Origin: Gari tellinella
Lineage: Eukaryota > Mollusca > Bivalvia > Cardiida > Psammobiidae
DNA length: 64,000 bases
Reading direction: 5' to 3'
Assembly (NCBI GenBank): GCA_922989275.2
Contig: OV277862.1
Coordinates: forward strand, 23,293,543-23,357,542
The position numbers were made by a program, and so were the translations under genes. The notes beneath the pieces are model-generated. The model searched no databases, had not been told where the DNA came from, and saw nothing but the letters and a program-made list of their open reading frames with translations. Shown here piece by piece: positions 9,901-19,204 of the stretch (positions are counted from its first letter, which is position 1; each line of letters starts with the position of its first letter).

Positions 9901-12679
9901 CACATGCTTCGGCCGCAATTTTGCCTGACTAAAGGTTCGAACTATAGTTCCACTTGAAGTCGCTCAAAAGTCACCGTGCTAATCAATACACATGTGTCAT
10001 GGCAGGTGATTCATGTAAAAGGGAAAGTGCGTTTAATAATTAACATTTACTGTACAGGAATTTGGTAAATGTATTATTTGCAAACAATATTTACCCTTAT
10101 CAGCCCCGTAACCATGATCAGAAAAACAGTTTAAATTTGTCATTTTTAAAAGAAAATATACACATGTAATACATTATGAGAAAAATAAGCATTAAAATGG
10201 TCAAAACATTTCAGCAAAAATCAAGTCTACTTTATACAGTCGCGAATATTCACCAATAGCAATATTTTCTATATCTAAAGCAGATGTTGTTTAACGCGCG
10301 GAGTAAATGACTGCGTTTTAACTCCGTGATGAACGCAAACTGAGAGTAAAGCAGAACGCGTTTTTTTCAAACCTACTTTAATTTGTATTTAAAACCAGAA
10401 ATAGGCTAAAGGATAATAGGTTAAACACAATGCTTGTCTTGACGGCTGTTGTATGTATATTTTCTGATTACAGTTATACCATCAACAACACCATCAACCA
10501 GTGTGTCTACAACCAGTGAAGGACCAGTAGTGACTGATACACCGGAAGCTGGTCTACCAATTGCAATCATAGCGGGTGCTGCTGGGGGTGGAGTGGTTCT
10601 CATCATTATCATCATCATCTTGATATATTGCCTCAGAAAACCCCGGTATTACTATTATAATTATATGCATGTAGTCTCAGTGTTTGACCTTTTAGACTAT
10701 TAAAACGTTTATGAAAATGTTGTAAGAATGAATATACAGTTAAGGAATAAAGGGAATGCGCTTAATTGCGCTTCTATGGGGGTTAAGGTTTTTACTGAAA
10801 AAAAATAGTTTAGGGCCTGTCATACTCCGAGTAACTCAATGTCTAAGTGAATGCAGACATATCATTGTAGTTGGTTACAGGTGAAAACTTGAAGCAAGGT
10901 GAAAGTAAAACAGAAAGGTCCTAAATGAGCTTTACGTTTTACTTTCACCTCACTTTAAACAGGTAGTGATTAGCACAACTTGGTGATCGTAATAGAGAGG
11001 TTAACTTGTAAAACGTGTGTTTTGTCCTATTGATTTGTGCAGAATAGTACACTTTTTCATAGTTCCCTTTCAAATTACTCTTCAGTCCACCAACTAAGCA
11101 TGTTCCTTTCGAGAACCCGGCGGCGATCTATAACCCTTACATTGAAGCGACTCCAGGGCAGTCGGAGCTCTGTGAGAATGATGAGCCACGTGAATCAGGC
11201 GTCTACATCGACATAGACGATGTTTATCTGCGAAGAACCAAACACGAGGAATACGTGAAGGAAGATGACGTGCGGGTTAGTATTTTAATATGGCTTCATC
11301 TGTTTATATTTACATTTGCCCCATTCAATTGCATTGAACAAACTGACGTTTATTTTATATAAACGCACTTTCTCTAGGGGTGGACACCATTCCGCAGAGG
11401 AGGCGGGTTTATAGTACGGCTCTCCACGAATCATTTTGTTGCGTTGCTTCAGTAACGCCGTTATGGCTATTCCTTTCGGGGTACACATTAATCGTATTAA
11501 CAACCTCTAATATGGATTAAACATACATGCATACTAATAAATGTTCATTTAGTATTAAAAATTACAGAAAATATAATGTAAATATAAGAAGTGCCCTGAT
11601 TTTTTCGGCGTTTAAGCGAAATAAAAAACCGAAAATAATCGGCCAATTTACTGCGATTCATTGAATTTGCCAATCATTTCCTGTCGTTTATTTCGCTCAA
11701 ACGCCGAAAATATTCAGTTCATTTCTTAATTAAGTTTTTCTCAATGTCCAATGTTTAAAGTATATTAAAGTCTATGTTAAGCAGCATCTTAAAACATGAC
11801 TATTTAAAAGGTTTATATAACAGGCAGCAGCTTAATGCAGGAGAAACGTAATGCAGATAGCTTATTAAGCAAAAACTTTAAAGATTCACATCCCGTATTA
11901 ATGCGCAACCGCTTAAAGAAAACCAAACAGTGCCTAAAACGCTGTGTTTATCAGTCGCTTATATAAACACATAACTATTAGTTTATGATAAATATTCATG
12001 TAAATGAAAAATACTTTTCAAAGGGGGAAGAGATATTGAGATCGGTGGTGAATAAACCCGTGCAAAGAAGGCAAAACAAAATATGTCTTAACCCATTATC
12101 CCACAGCCTATTTCTTGTGTTGAATATAGGTGACCACTTAAAGCAGGTTGAAAGTAAAGCAGAATGCGCGTTAAATGAGGGTCTGGAAAAGTCTAATTCG
12201 TGTGATATACTTATGCATTAGCTGTCCATTATGCTATGTACTTCAATGTACTGTTTCAGAAAAGCAACAATCCATACGTCACACTACAACCTTCCCCACT
12301 TACACAGAAACGTGAAGGGAGCCACGAGTATATGACATCGGTGCGTGACTCACCACGTGGATCACCACGTGTTCATAATGACTACCAAGCCCACTCACGG
12401 AGACAAGTGCCTGATCAGTATGTGCAGCCATTTGATATGGACCGAACACCAGGACGGGGAACATCTTATCGCAACCCTTCATACAATCGTGGTTTTGACC
12501 GAGATGAAGATCGAATGAGTCCAAAATGGTCGCGAAAACACATGGCAAACCAGCAAAGAGGCATGGATTTCTTAAATGTTCCCAAAGACTCGTTAAGGCA
12601 GTCCGTTGAATCTCTGGACCATCTACAGGACTATATGACTCCCCTGCCCAGCACCAGGCGAGGTCGGCCGCAAGATTAA
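830..12679 (+). CDS. LDL-receptor-related type I membrane protein, 3' part (7 exons, gene span)
   Basis: Joining exons 830-960, 1595-1748, 5089-5207, 9618-9743, 10474-10645, 11086-11275 and 12260-12679 gives one open frame of 436 residues ending in TAA; every junction is GT-AG and the phases match. Residues 1-134 are the end of a YWTD beta-propeller (YLFWSD at 1-6, QLYVADGSL at 46-54, YLYFTAW near 86-92). Residues 139-174 are an EGF module with six cysteines (139, 146, 150, 159, 161, 174). Residues 178-205 are a Ser/Thr/Pro stalk, 206-230 a membrane helix (LPIAIIAGAAGGGVVLIIII), 231-436 the cytoplasmic tail. Propeller-EGF-stalk-helix order is that of LDLR/LRP receptors, which bind extracellular ligands and are endocytosed. 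The tail has FENPAAIY at 242-249 rather than a canonical FxNPxY signal. The N-terminal part is left of the window, so the exact LRP subtype and ligand are unknown. Confidence 0.85.
1127..1560. repeat. Intronic inverted repeats between LRP exons a and b
   Basis: A hairpin with 23-bp arms lies at 1134-1182 (TTGGATCCTGATCAGGCGCC and its near-complement, one imperfect pair, loop TAA), a family A core. A diverged second copy lies near 1320-1375. Then 1390-1555 repeats ACAGTCATTT-type and TTTCATGAAA-type segments in both orientations. Confidence 0.55.
1595..1748 (+). CDS. LRP-like exon b (YWTD blade)
   Basis: Acceptor CATTTTAG before 1595, donor GTATGT after 1748. It completes the split codon from exon a (Ala) and reads NQLYVADGSLNTI, the next propeller repeat, then HLMDVALLGDYLYFTAWNR. 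It ends after two bases of a Gln codon that exon c completes. Confidence 0.85.
2490..2845. repeat. Interspersed repeat with 80-bp direct duplication
   Basis: Starts near TTTATATAGCGCTCTTTTC, a string recalled as common in invertebrate repeats. Two diverged direct copies of about 80 bp (2598-2675 and 2761-2840; shared ATTAGATCT, ACATGAATAAACATA, CCCCAAAACGGC) flank a short spacer. Lies in the intron between exons b and c. Confidence 0.5.
3381..4956. repeat. 42-bp minisatellite, about 37 copies, in an LRP intron
   Basis: The unit is TCTGCTAGTTATTGTAGGTA plus a variable half (ATATCGGCCCGTSTATAACTG or ATATCGGCCMATGTATTTCTG). The first block (about 3420-4225) is TATAACTG type, the second (about 4340-4956) is TATTTCTG type, with a disturbed junction at 4225-4340. 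In 4507-4800 units alternate CCCATG and CCAATG, an 84-bp higher-order repeat. Because 42 is divisible by three, each strand has one long stop-free frame (about 260 codons). These are by-products, not genes. Confidence 0.9.
4960..5100 (+). repeat. 27-bp minisatellite carrying the exon c splice acceptor
   Basis: About five copies of GTATTGCATGTGATTGTATA plus TTGACAG end exactly at the exon start. AGs lie at 5006-5007, 5033-5034, 5060-5061 and 5087-5088, exactly 27 bp apart, each as TTGACAG|GTAT. The most 5' copy has TTGACTG and so lacks the AG. Confidence 0.85.
5089..5207 (+). CDS. LRP-like exon c (last propeller segment)
   Basis: Starts at the last AG of a 27-bp minisatellite (TATTGACAG|GTATAT). 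It completes the Gln codon and reads YITKLNKDDLTDIDILAR and so on to SSVKAYT, a typical final propeller strand before an EGF module. Donor GTAGTG. The three earlier AGs of the array would add 27, 54 or 81 nt, and the repeat contains an in-frame TGA, so 5089 is the productive start. Confidence 0.8.
5315..7411. mobile_element. Candidate hAT-like non-autonomous DNA element
   Basis: Ends in a short inverted repeat: TAGTGTTTTAGC at 5315-5326 and GCTAAAACACTA at 7400-7411 (one mismatch further in). TAGTG fits the YARNG hAT end consensus. Both subterminal parts are rich in TGCCC/GCCCC strings (5340-5470 and 7300-7390). No transposase frame and no clear 8-bp target duplication was found, so this is tentative. 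The interior holds nothing coding that I recognise. Confidence 0.35.
6541..6581. repeat. Short hairpin in LRP intron
   Basis: AACCAGAGACCTAC and GTAGGTCTCTGGTT pair around the loop TCTCT, flanked by GTTT/TAAC. A stand-alone 14-bp perfect stem. Confidence 0.6.
7416..7630. mobile_element. Family A MITE, complete copy with TTAA target duplication
   Basis: TTAA at 7416-7419 and 7627-7630. Terminal repeats CCCCTTCACCGCC and GGCAGTGAAAAGG. The order inside is GATGACGTCAT-like end, CAAATTTTGGGTATTTTAACTTAAGA region, then the CAAACAGTTTG...GATGAGATGACGCG hairpin. This copy defines the full family. TTAA duplication plus CCC ends suggests cross-mobilisation by a piggyBac-type transposase (inference). 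Confidence 0.65.
7921..7987. repeat. Family A hairpin core in LRP intron
   Basis: GCAAACAGTTGTGATCTCAG...CTGAGATCAAAACTGTTTGC, with GATCAGGCC/GGCCTGGTC next to the loop. The arms differ in sequence from other copies but still pair. Truncated relatives lie at about 8090-8125 and 8712-8772. Confidence 0.7.
8947..9028. repeat. Perfect 36-bp inverted repeat with 10-nt loop
   Basis: Left arm 8947-8982 begins GTAACTTGTATAAACAATGT, loop ATTTTAACAG 8983-8992, right arm 8993-9028 is its exact reverse complement. It lies in the intron before the EGF exon and would fold into a 36-bp hairpin if transcribed. No terminal repeats or target duplication seen. Confidence 0.85.
9228..9438. mobile_element. Family B MITE
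   Basis: ACAGTAGAACCCATTTATTA at the left and its rough complement TAATAAAGGGGGCTTTACTG at the right; inner hairpin AAGCAAGGTTAAGTAAAGCA/GAAAGCTTTACTTTC. Lies just upstream of the acceptor array of exon d. Confidence 0.6.
9461..9617 (+). repeat. 28-bp minisatellite carrying the exon d splice acceptor
   Basis: The unit is GATTTTGTACAATGTTATTG plus TGTATTTA. Candidate acceptors (T)ATTTAG have their AG at 9491-9492, 9532-9533, 9560-9561, 9588-9589 and 9616-9617. The last three intervals are exactly 28 bp. The final AG starts exon d. Confidence 0.8.
9618..9743 (+). CDS. LRP-like exon d (EGF-like module)
   Basis: Acceptor TGTATTTAG before 9618, donor GTAGGT after 9743. It completes a Glu codon and encodes one EGF module with spacing C-x6-C-x3-C-x8-C-x-C-x12-C, containing NGGCSTFC and GRVCGC as in LDLR-type EGF repeats. 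A second GT four bases further on (GTTACC) would break the frame into exon e. The acceptor is the last copy in a 28-bp array. Confidence 0.85.
10474..10645 (+). CDS. LRP-like exon e (stalk and membrane helix)
   Basis: Acceptor GATTACAG before 10474, donor GTATTA after 10645. The stalk PSTTPSTSVSTTSEGPVVT is suited to O-glycosylation. Then comes a hydrophobic stretch with a run of six isoleucines and the stop-transfer sequence CLRKPR. This fixes the topology as single-pass with the propeller outside. Confidence 0.85.
11086..11275 (+). CDS. LRP-like exon f (cytoplasmic tail, proximal)
   Basis: Acceptor ACTCTTCAG before 11086, donor GTTAGT after 11275, ending on a complete codon. It encodes a polar, acidic tail with FENPAAIYNPY (residues 242-252) and YIDIDDVYLRR. 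The first resembles an endocytic NPxY motif with two extra residues. No catalytic domain is seen. Confidence 0.8.
11600..11722. repeat. Inverted repeat in LRP intron
   Basis: TTTTTCGGCGTTTAAGCGAA at the left and TTCGCTCAAACGCCGAAAAT at the right, separated by about 75 bp. MITE-like; no target duplication identified. Confidence 0.6.
12260..12679 (+). CDS. LRP-like exon g (terminal, cytoplasmic tail)
   Basis: Acceptor CTGTTTCAG before 12260. It reads SNNPYVTLQPSP, then a basic, Arg/Ser/Pro-rich low-complexity tail with several Tyr motifs (EYMTSV, DYMTPL) and stops at TAA 12677-12679. No known domain is recognised. The tyrosines suggest, by inference only, adaptor or SH2/PTB docking. Confidence 0.8.
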   Translation, partial: KSNNPYVTLQPSPLTQKREGSHEYMTSVRDSPRGSPRVHNDYQAHSRRQVPDQYVQPFDMDRTPGRGTSYRNPSYNRGFDRDEDRMSPKWSRKHMANQQRGMDFLNVPKDSLRQSVESLDHLQDYMTPLPSTRRGRPQD

Positions 12680-12895
12680 ATACTCATGTGCTATCAATGT
12701 CGTGACCATGGTTATCCCGAGTAGACTTTTTGTACCCTTATTCTAATCATTAAACAAGAAACCACTCGATATATCTAATGAGGACGCGAGCTCGTCCTGG
12801 AAATATTGACGTATCACGTATGTAAAATCAGCTTATACTCGCAATTACATTTATGAAATGCAACAATTCAATAAAGCAACACAATGTGAACAAGA
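12680..12895 (+). promoter_or_regulatory. Probable 3' UTR of the LRP-like gene with poly(A) signal
   Basis: Non-coding sequence after the stop. AATAAA lies at 12870-12875 and a weaker ATTAAA near 12750. Cleavage 10-30 nt after 12875 would give a 3' UTR of about 210 nt. Confidence 0.5.
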
Positions 12896-14160
12896 AACTT
12901 TAGCGCAAATTACCGGCCATGTCATACAGGAGCATTGTAACTCAAACATTCAAACACAATCTTGCCGTTACTTTTTGTTGGTTTCTCAATGAAACTAAAG
13001 CGATATGAAACAAGTCACTTCATTTGTTGCTGCTACTAGGGATGACTTCTTTTCTTTACCGATCAGTCAATGATAGTTACAAAGATAGAAATTTTAAACA
13101 TAAATTTGGGACGAGCTCATGTCCGAGTGGTTTGTGACACACAATTTGTCAAATATAGTTATTCTAAGTTGAAATAGTTTGTCCATTTAGACTTAGTTGA
13201 TGCATATGGGGTAGTTGATAAACAATAACCCGTTTTGTTAAGGTTAAATATGTTTTGTTTGAATTTTCTGGAAATGCTACACTGTGTGTTGTATACCTTA
13301 TAATAATAATAATACGTTTACCTGTAGCGTGGTCAATTACCACTGTTTGCTGTTTAGGTTAGTAATTTGTTTCACGTGTGCAGCGTGTAGAGTACAGTAG
13401 AGAAAACGTTTTCCTTCCAAAGAACCCCGGTTACGCTTAAACTATTATTTTCATTGCAAACAGTTTGGAGCCAGATCAGACGCCGGATAACCGGCGTCTG
13501 GTCAGGCTCCAAACTGTTTGCCACTCAGATAAAACTGGTAGTCTGAATTGTCAAAATGTTGTTATTTTCTGTATTTCACTGCAATGCGTTTGCGTTTGAA
13601 CGAAAGAATTACGTTTTTTCCATTGTATTTCAGACCGGTAACCAACTCGCAGTCAATGGCCATCGACGGCCATCGATTACCTAACTGAACTTATTACTGC
13701 ATTTTCAAACAGATTGGTCCCCGTTAAATATCAAGTTCCTGTAGGATGATAATCCCTATAGTCCCAAAACTCGGAACCAATATCAGATTTTCTCCGGATT
13801 TTTACGAATTCTTCGTATTTTCTTAATTTCTCCGGACCTACGAATTTTTCCGAATTCTTTGGATTTCTACTTTACTAAAAGGAACATTGATATTGGTGTC
13901 AAAAAGTTTTAGATCCAGATCAGACGTCGCTTTTCGCGGACGTCTGATCTGGATTTAAACTGTTTGCATAAGTATGTTAGTGTTATAGAGTCTGGCAGCA
14001 AAATGTACTATATTGTATTCCTAAATTCGCGTTTGAAAATTTGAAAATCTTAGTATGTTTGTTAGCAAATTATGGTAGCTCTGCACAGGTGACATATTTA
14101 TACTACATTCAAAGTTTGGTCAAATTGTTGGTCATATTATTTGTAAACCTAAGCTTCTTA
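12896..14160. other. Intergenic; two family A hairpins
   Basis: No exon recognised. Holds family A cores at 13456-13521 (GCAAACAGTTTGGAGCCAGA arm, near-perfect) and 13902-13967 (loop TCGCTTTTCGCGGA). A low-complexity TTTCTCCGGA/TACGAATT stretch lies at about 13785-13870. The rest is AT-rich with nothing recognisable. Confidence 0.5.
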
Positions 14161-14162
14161 AA

Positions 14163-14340
14163 GGTTGAGGATCCCTAATGAGATCGGGCCAGTTCAGGTT
14201 ACTATCGGCACTGTACGGAGAGCAATCGGTCATCCTCGCCAATTGTCGGTCCAAACGGGCCAATAGTTAACGAGAATGGCCGATCGGTGTGCGTGGAATA
14301 CCCTTTTAGGTCCGATATTATTAGGGGTCCTCATCCTTAA
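14163..14340. mobile_element. Hairpin MITE (family G), complete
   Basis: GGTTGAGGATCCCTAATGAG at the left and TTAGGGGTCCTCATCCTTAA at the right, with inner CGGCACTGTACGGAGAGC and GGCCGATCGG segments in opposite orientation. A truncated relative is at about 32383-32500 inside the acetyltransferase intron (GGTTGAAGACCCCTAATGAG). Confidence 0.6.
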
Positions 14341-15300
14341 CTAGCTTAATATGGTGTTTATCTGCCGATCCATGTAGATAATGCAGTAGTTATGGGACTT
14401 AATTGTCATATTGGATGTTTTCATTTAATTGGGCGATATTATTCCCTCTGCCAAGAACTAAAAGGAAGGCAGATCGGGGGTTTTATGCTCTGCGCTGCTT
14501 CGCAGCAAATTAGGTTAGCCATATTAATCTTAAAATCAATTCAAATCAGCCGCCATCATCATCTCATCTCATCATTCATCGGCGCTTTATAAGCTTTGTA
14601 CCCTCTTCACTGTCAAAATGCCGTAAAACAAAGTCACCCACACCCACACACTCAGTGCAAAATGAACATAATTATGCTATTACGATAAATATTCTTATAA
14701 GATAAACATGCAAGTGATATATTCAGAATTAGGAACAGAAGATACATACACTGTATGTTGGAATGTATGAGTAAGCAATACTAAGTATACATGTAGCATG
14801 TATAGTCTGATAGAACGATTTAATGTGGTAGTATGATATATATAAAAATGTATAGTACACAAACACATACAGTGACGCTCACTTATATCGGATTTGGATA
14901 TAATGATATATTGGATTAAACGATATATTGGATATAATAAAAGAAAAATATACCCCATCATTAAGTAAAGTATAGTAAAATGGACCTGATATATTCATGA
15001 CTGTGCAAATTGGAACTAGTTGCTTCAGCGCAGGAATAAATTAAAGGCGCTCTATTTGGGAACGGATTTAAATTACATCCACACTTCTCATTAGAATTTC
15101 TCAAAACAAACACTTGACTAAATTTTACATATTCGACATTGTTTTAGCTGGGGAGAAGTCATTTACCAAAAAATTTACCAATTGTCACATTATACGTAGG
15201 TACTGAATACAATGCCTAGATAAAAAGGTAAAAACTAGTCAGGCATTATGGTCGGACATGCAGTCTCTCAAGAACCGTAGCACTAATGGTGAATAAAAAC
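14341..15300. other. Intergenic, unassigned
   Basis: AT-rich. A CATCATCATCTCATCTCATC microsatellite-like stretch near 14552-14572 and TGGATATAATGATATATTGG tracts near 14896-14940. No exon, RNA gene or element ends recognised. Confidence 0.4.
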
Positions 15301-15309
15301 CCTGTTATA

Positions 15310-15560
15310 ATACAACTACAGTCAAACCTGTCTGAACGGTCACCTCCGAACAACGGTCACCTGTCAACAACGGCCAGTCTGAATTCCTCCCGGCCAATTT
15401 CCTTCTTAATTGACCTCTGAATAACGGTCTCCTGCCGACCGCGGCCAACGGTCACTTAAACTGGCTCTTTTTGACACCTTTTACCCCAAACAGCGGCCAG
15501 GCTGAGACACAGAGGTGTCACCTGCCGATCGTGGCCGGCGGTCACTAATTCGGCTGTTTT
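15310..15560. repeat. GGTCACCTG-rich repeat
   Basis: Starts CAGTCAAACCTGTCTGAACG and contains repeated CAACGGTCACCTG / GCGGCCA units. A related short palindromic copy at about 16745-16835 ends CACAGGTTTGACTGTAC, the complement of this left end. Probably an interspersed DNA element with CAGTCAAACCTGT ends. Confidence 0.5.
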
Positions 15561-15984
15561 TAACACCTCTTACAGCAGCCAAATTACACAATTGAATGGG
15601 TGCAATTTCGCCAATGTCGGCCGCCATCTTTGTTATGGATGCGCTTGGTTATATAATTGGAAGCATATTCTAAGGTGCTAATGACAGTTTGCAACCGACT
15701 TTTGGGTTTAAAATAAGCCACATTATGATGAAAGAATTTCACATAAATGTTTGTTTTTATATGTTGGCTAATTAATATTGAAGATGTCCGTTGCTGCTTA
15801 TGTTTGTATGATTGTTTATAATCACGTTGTCCAGATTAAACAAATGATTGGGCGATTTCTAAAATGGCCTTATCCAGATTAGTTATTGGTGATTAATTGT
15901 TTTGTTTTGATGTAAGAAACCTTGGCAGATACGAAATCGTGAAATAAAAAGGTCATTTCTAGTTTAATCAGTTGTCTCATTTCC

Positions 15985-16080
15985 GAAGTTAAGCAACGTT
16001 CTGCGCGGTTAATAACTGGATGGGTGACCGGCGAAGTTAAGCAACGTTCTGCGCGGTTAATAACTGGATGGGTGACCGGC
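15985..16080 (+). repeat. Two exact tandem copies of a 5S rRNA core segment
   Basis: A 48-bp unit is present twice without a mismatch (15985-16032, 16033-16080), beginning GAAGTTAAGCAACGTTCTGC and ending GGATGGGTGACCGGC. This is the middle of eukaryotic 5S rRNA, spanning the internal control region (A box, intermediate element, C box). The 5' third and 3' end of 5S are absent, so it is not a 5S gene. Such segments occur in 5S-derived SINEs (SINE3 type). Confidence 0.8.
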
Positions 16081-16567
16081 CCGGTACACGTTACAAAGTC
16101 AAAGATAAATTGGAAAATTAACAATGCCGTCTACTCTAGTCGATGAAGTTTCCGAGTTACTGTCGCTGAGCGGGTAAATTTGCTAAAACCAACAGACTGT
16201 GCTATAGATTCTAATATTTAACAACTGCCGTCATATCACGTCAACATTTATGTTCGGCAATGTCCGTGTTTTAGTCATGACCTCATTATCATAAATGGCG
16301 TCCTTTCCAAATAAACCTTACACCAGCAATAAATTCACGGTGTATTATGAGTGTTTCCATTGAAATGAAGAAAAATCCAGTACATTTAAGAATCAGAGCA
16401 ACAAATTAATCATTCAGACAAGCAAATAAGGAAAATATCGGCTTTTGAAAAGTCCTTCGTTCTTATTAAACGAGATGATTTCGAAGCTATTCGTCCTTTG
16501 AGTTATCCGCCCTTTTCCGTATTTTCTCGAAAGCGGCGATGGAACATTATTCAAATGGCCGTGATAT

Positions 16568-17540
16568 TTATTGAAACTTCAAAGACTCTGAATTCTTAAG
16601 CAAATAAATAGTTTTAATATTTAAATAGATAAATAACTTAGAGTTTAAAGGTATCAAATGTTTCTCTTTCATTACTTGCGTACTTGTACTGTCCCTTGTA
16701 GATATAAAATTCAGTACATGTAGTTGATGAAAACTTAGCCATTTTGCACACCTGCGAACAACAGCCACCTGTGAACAACGGTCAGTTTTGCTAGTTCCCA
16801 CAGGTGGCTGTTGTTCACAGGTTTGACTGTACATGTACATGTACTAAAATATTGGATTACCAGGTGTTTAAGGCATGTTGCTGCTTATTTAACAAGGTGA
16901 AAGTAAAACAAAACTTTTTTTTGAGATTTTTACCTTCACCTTGCTTTAAAACTGTCACCGGTCTTTTAAACAATCAATTAGCCTTCTTTTCATTGCTCGT
17001 ATACATAATTATATAGATTAAACCAATTGGAAGCTCATCTTTCTACCACATGATGATATAAGAGAAACGAGTATTGTACTGAATTATAAAAATGCAATAC
17101 CAAAAAGTTCTTTTTTTTCATATTGGGACTAGAGTGCCGGAAATCCATATCTTTTTCGTATTGTAGGCCTACTAGACAGCACTTCCGACACTTTGCTTAG
17201 AGTTACTGATCTTGCCAACAGCTGCATGTCTGCCAGTGTGCAAATTTGCAAGTAAAATGTTTGTTACTTGAAGAAAATCGACAGATCTTAAATTAATGGA
17301 ATGTTTGCAAATTGCCAATGGAATTTCATGCATTCAGCTATAAATTCAAAGAGGACAATGTTTATCCAACGCCAAGGTAGGCTAACATTCTTTGTGATTT
17401 CAAATGTCATTATCATGACGTCTTCATATGATGCCATGAGCTCAAGTCGACATGTATGGCGAAACAACATTTCCATATTTTTTATTCTAATAGATCAAAT
17501 AATGTGATAATTTTCCTTGTTTTTATACATGTACTTATGT
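16568..17540. other. Intergenic with partial MITE pieces
   Basis: Holds the CACCTGTGAACAACGG palindrome (16745-16835) and a partial family B stem (16900-16945: AAGGTGAAAGTAAAACA / TTTTTACCTTCACCTTGCTT). Nothing coding recognised. Confidence 0.45.
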
Positions 17541-17845
17541 TGTGTGAAATAAAGAGGTCATTTAATACGTTGTATTGTACTACAATACTGAGTTCAACTG
17601 GATGAGTACACATCAGTCATACTCTATATTTGGATTATGGCTGCTGTTTTCTCGTCCAATAGTATGAGGTTATTTAACAGTGTTGAGTACAATACTGAAT
17701 TACATAGGACGAGTACAGAGCAGCAATAACCCATATTTGGACTAGGCGAATGCTGAGTCCAAATATGGATTATACCTGCTGTGTACGAGTCCAGCTGAAT
17801 TCAGTATTGTACTCAACACTGTTAAATGACCTCTTTGTTTCACAC
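17540..17845. repeat. Long imperfect inverted repeat, about 300 bp
   Basis: The left end GTGTGAAATAAAGAGGTCAT and right end ATGACCTCTTTGTTTCACAC are near-complements. Inner segments GTGTTGAGTACAATACTGAA / TTCAGTATTGTACTCAACAC and CATATTTGGACTA / GAGTCCAAATATGG also pair. Foldback MITE. Confidence 0.65.
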
Positions 17846-18015
17846 GGCATACAATTATATTTAAAAAATCACGAACCTAATAAACTATTAGATCTATTAG
17901 ATTCTAGATCTAAAATGAAATGTTTTCCCCATCCATATCGACGCTGTTTTATGCTGTCATATAGTACATGTACTATACCAATGTGTGTGATACTTTGTGA
18001 TGCAATATGCATTAA

Positions 18016-18221
18016 ACAGTAAAATCTCTCTATTACGACCACTAAATTGTGTTAATTATTTGGGGTAAACTTACGACAGGTGACTGTTTAAAGCAAGGTG
18101 ACAGTAAAACAAAGTTTCTAAAGGAGCTTTCTGTTTTACTGTCACCTTACTTTTAACTGTCACCTGTATTTAATACACTCACTTAGCATTCTTAGTGGTC
18201 GTTTTAGAGAGGTTTTACTGT
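18016..18221. mobile_element. Family B MITE, best copy
   Basis: Terminal repeats ACAGTAAAATCTCTCTATTA and its near-complement ending GAGAGGTTTTACTGT, continuing into ACGACCACTAA / TTAGTGGTCGT. Core hairpin AAGCAAGGTGACAGTAAAAC / TTTTACTGTCACCTTACTTT. Other copies: 289-505, 9228-9438, 35017-35200, 43685-43838, 43946-44163, 44741-44950; partial at 10870-11005, 16895-16990 and flanking 47086/48221. Confidence 0.7.
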
Positions 18222-18229
18222 ATATGTAA

Positions 18230-19200
18230 ATACAATATTTGAATAAAATGTTAATACTTAAATCTGTTGTTTATTCTTTTTAAGATCCAAACTAAATTGT
18301 TATTAGTCGTTTTTCAATCAATAAAACCTCGATGTATTTTGTTAAATACATGCACATTGTATGTTCGAAATAGGAGAAGCTTTCTATACCAAAGCTTTAT
18401 GGTGTCGTGTTACAACTATGTATGCCAAAAATAAAACAGTTTTCTTTATAACCTCTATGTGAAATATTGCCCAATGCCTTCTAAATGAAATTATTTTGCA
18501 GGGTGAATTCAGTTATCTCAACAACCAAATATCCACCACACAATAGGGGTTTAAGACCCAGGCTCCAGGGTTTCTTCACAATGGAGTTAGATACAAATAT
18601 TTCGTAGTAAAATATAGAACTTCGCCGTTTCTTGAGAACGTTGAATGTGTTTTAACCTGATGATCCCTTGCCGCTATTCCCCCAATCAAGACATTATTAA
18701 CTAACAATTTCACTGCTGAAATGTCGTCCGTTTAAATCTGTCGTCTGCTGTTTTTATCAAAGTTATATTTAAGTGGACATTTTGATAGAATAAGTATTAT
18801 GACGAGTGACAGAGAGCTGGAATCCTAATCTGGATTCAAGCTGTTTGCAAATGTAAACAAAGTCTTTATCCCCCTATAACGACTCCCTCCGAACCACACA
18901 CACACACATACTGTGTCTCCCATTAGGTGTCGTTGCAGAGAAGAGACACTGTATAGTTGCGTAGATAGTCTTGGACCAGCCTTATCAACCTGTTGTTGAC
19001 CAAAGTGATATGTTCTACTCTTAACCCATTGAAAGCAGAAAACCAATTGTTCTAAGCCATGAATGAAGCAGTTTTGACCCAGATTCGCCGCAGAGTAACT
19101 GACGGCGACCAGTCGGAACCTAAACTGTTTGGCTTTCGTGCAGCTATATACATTGTATCTGCATAAACAGTGAAGAAAACGTCGATATAAAAAATTAAAA
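18230..19200. other. Intergenic, no gene recognised
   Basis: AT-rich, with a short (CA)n at 18896-18909 and family A remnants near 18825-18850 and 19080-19130. A 169-codon minus-strand frame crosses this remnant and the repeat at 19205 and has no recognisable protein. Confidence 0.45.
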
Positions 19201-19204
19201 CTAC

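Noticed and set aside
15985..16080. 5S rRNA gene
   Set aside because: Only the central 48 bp, present twice; the 5' and 3' stem I sequences are missing.
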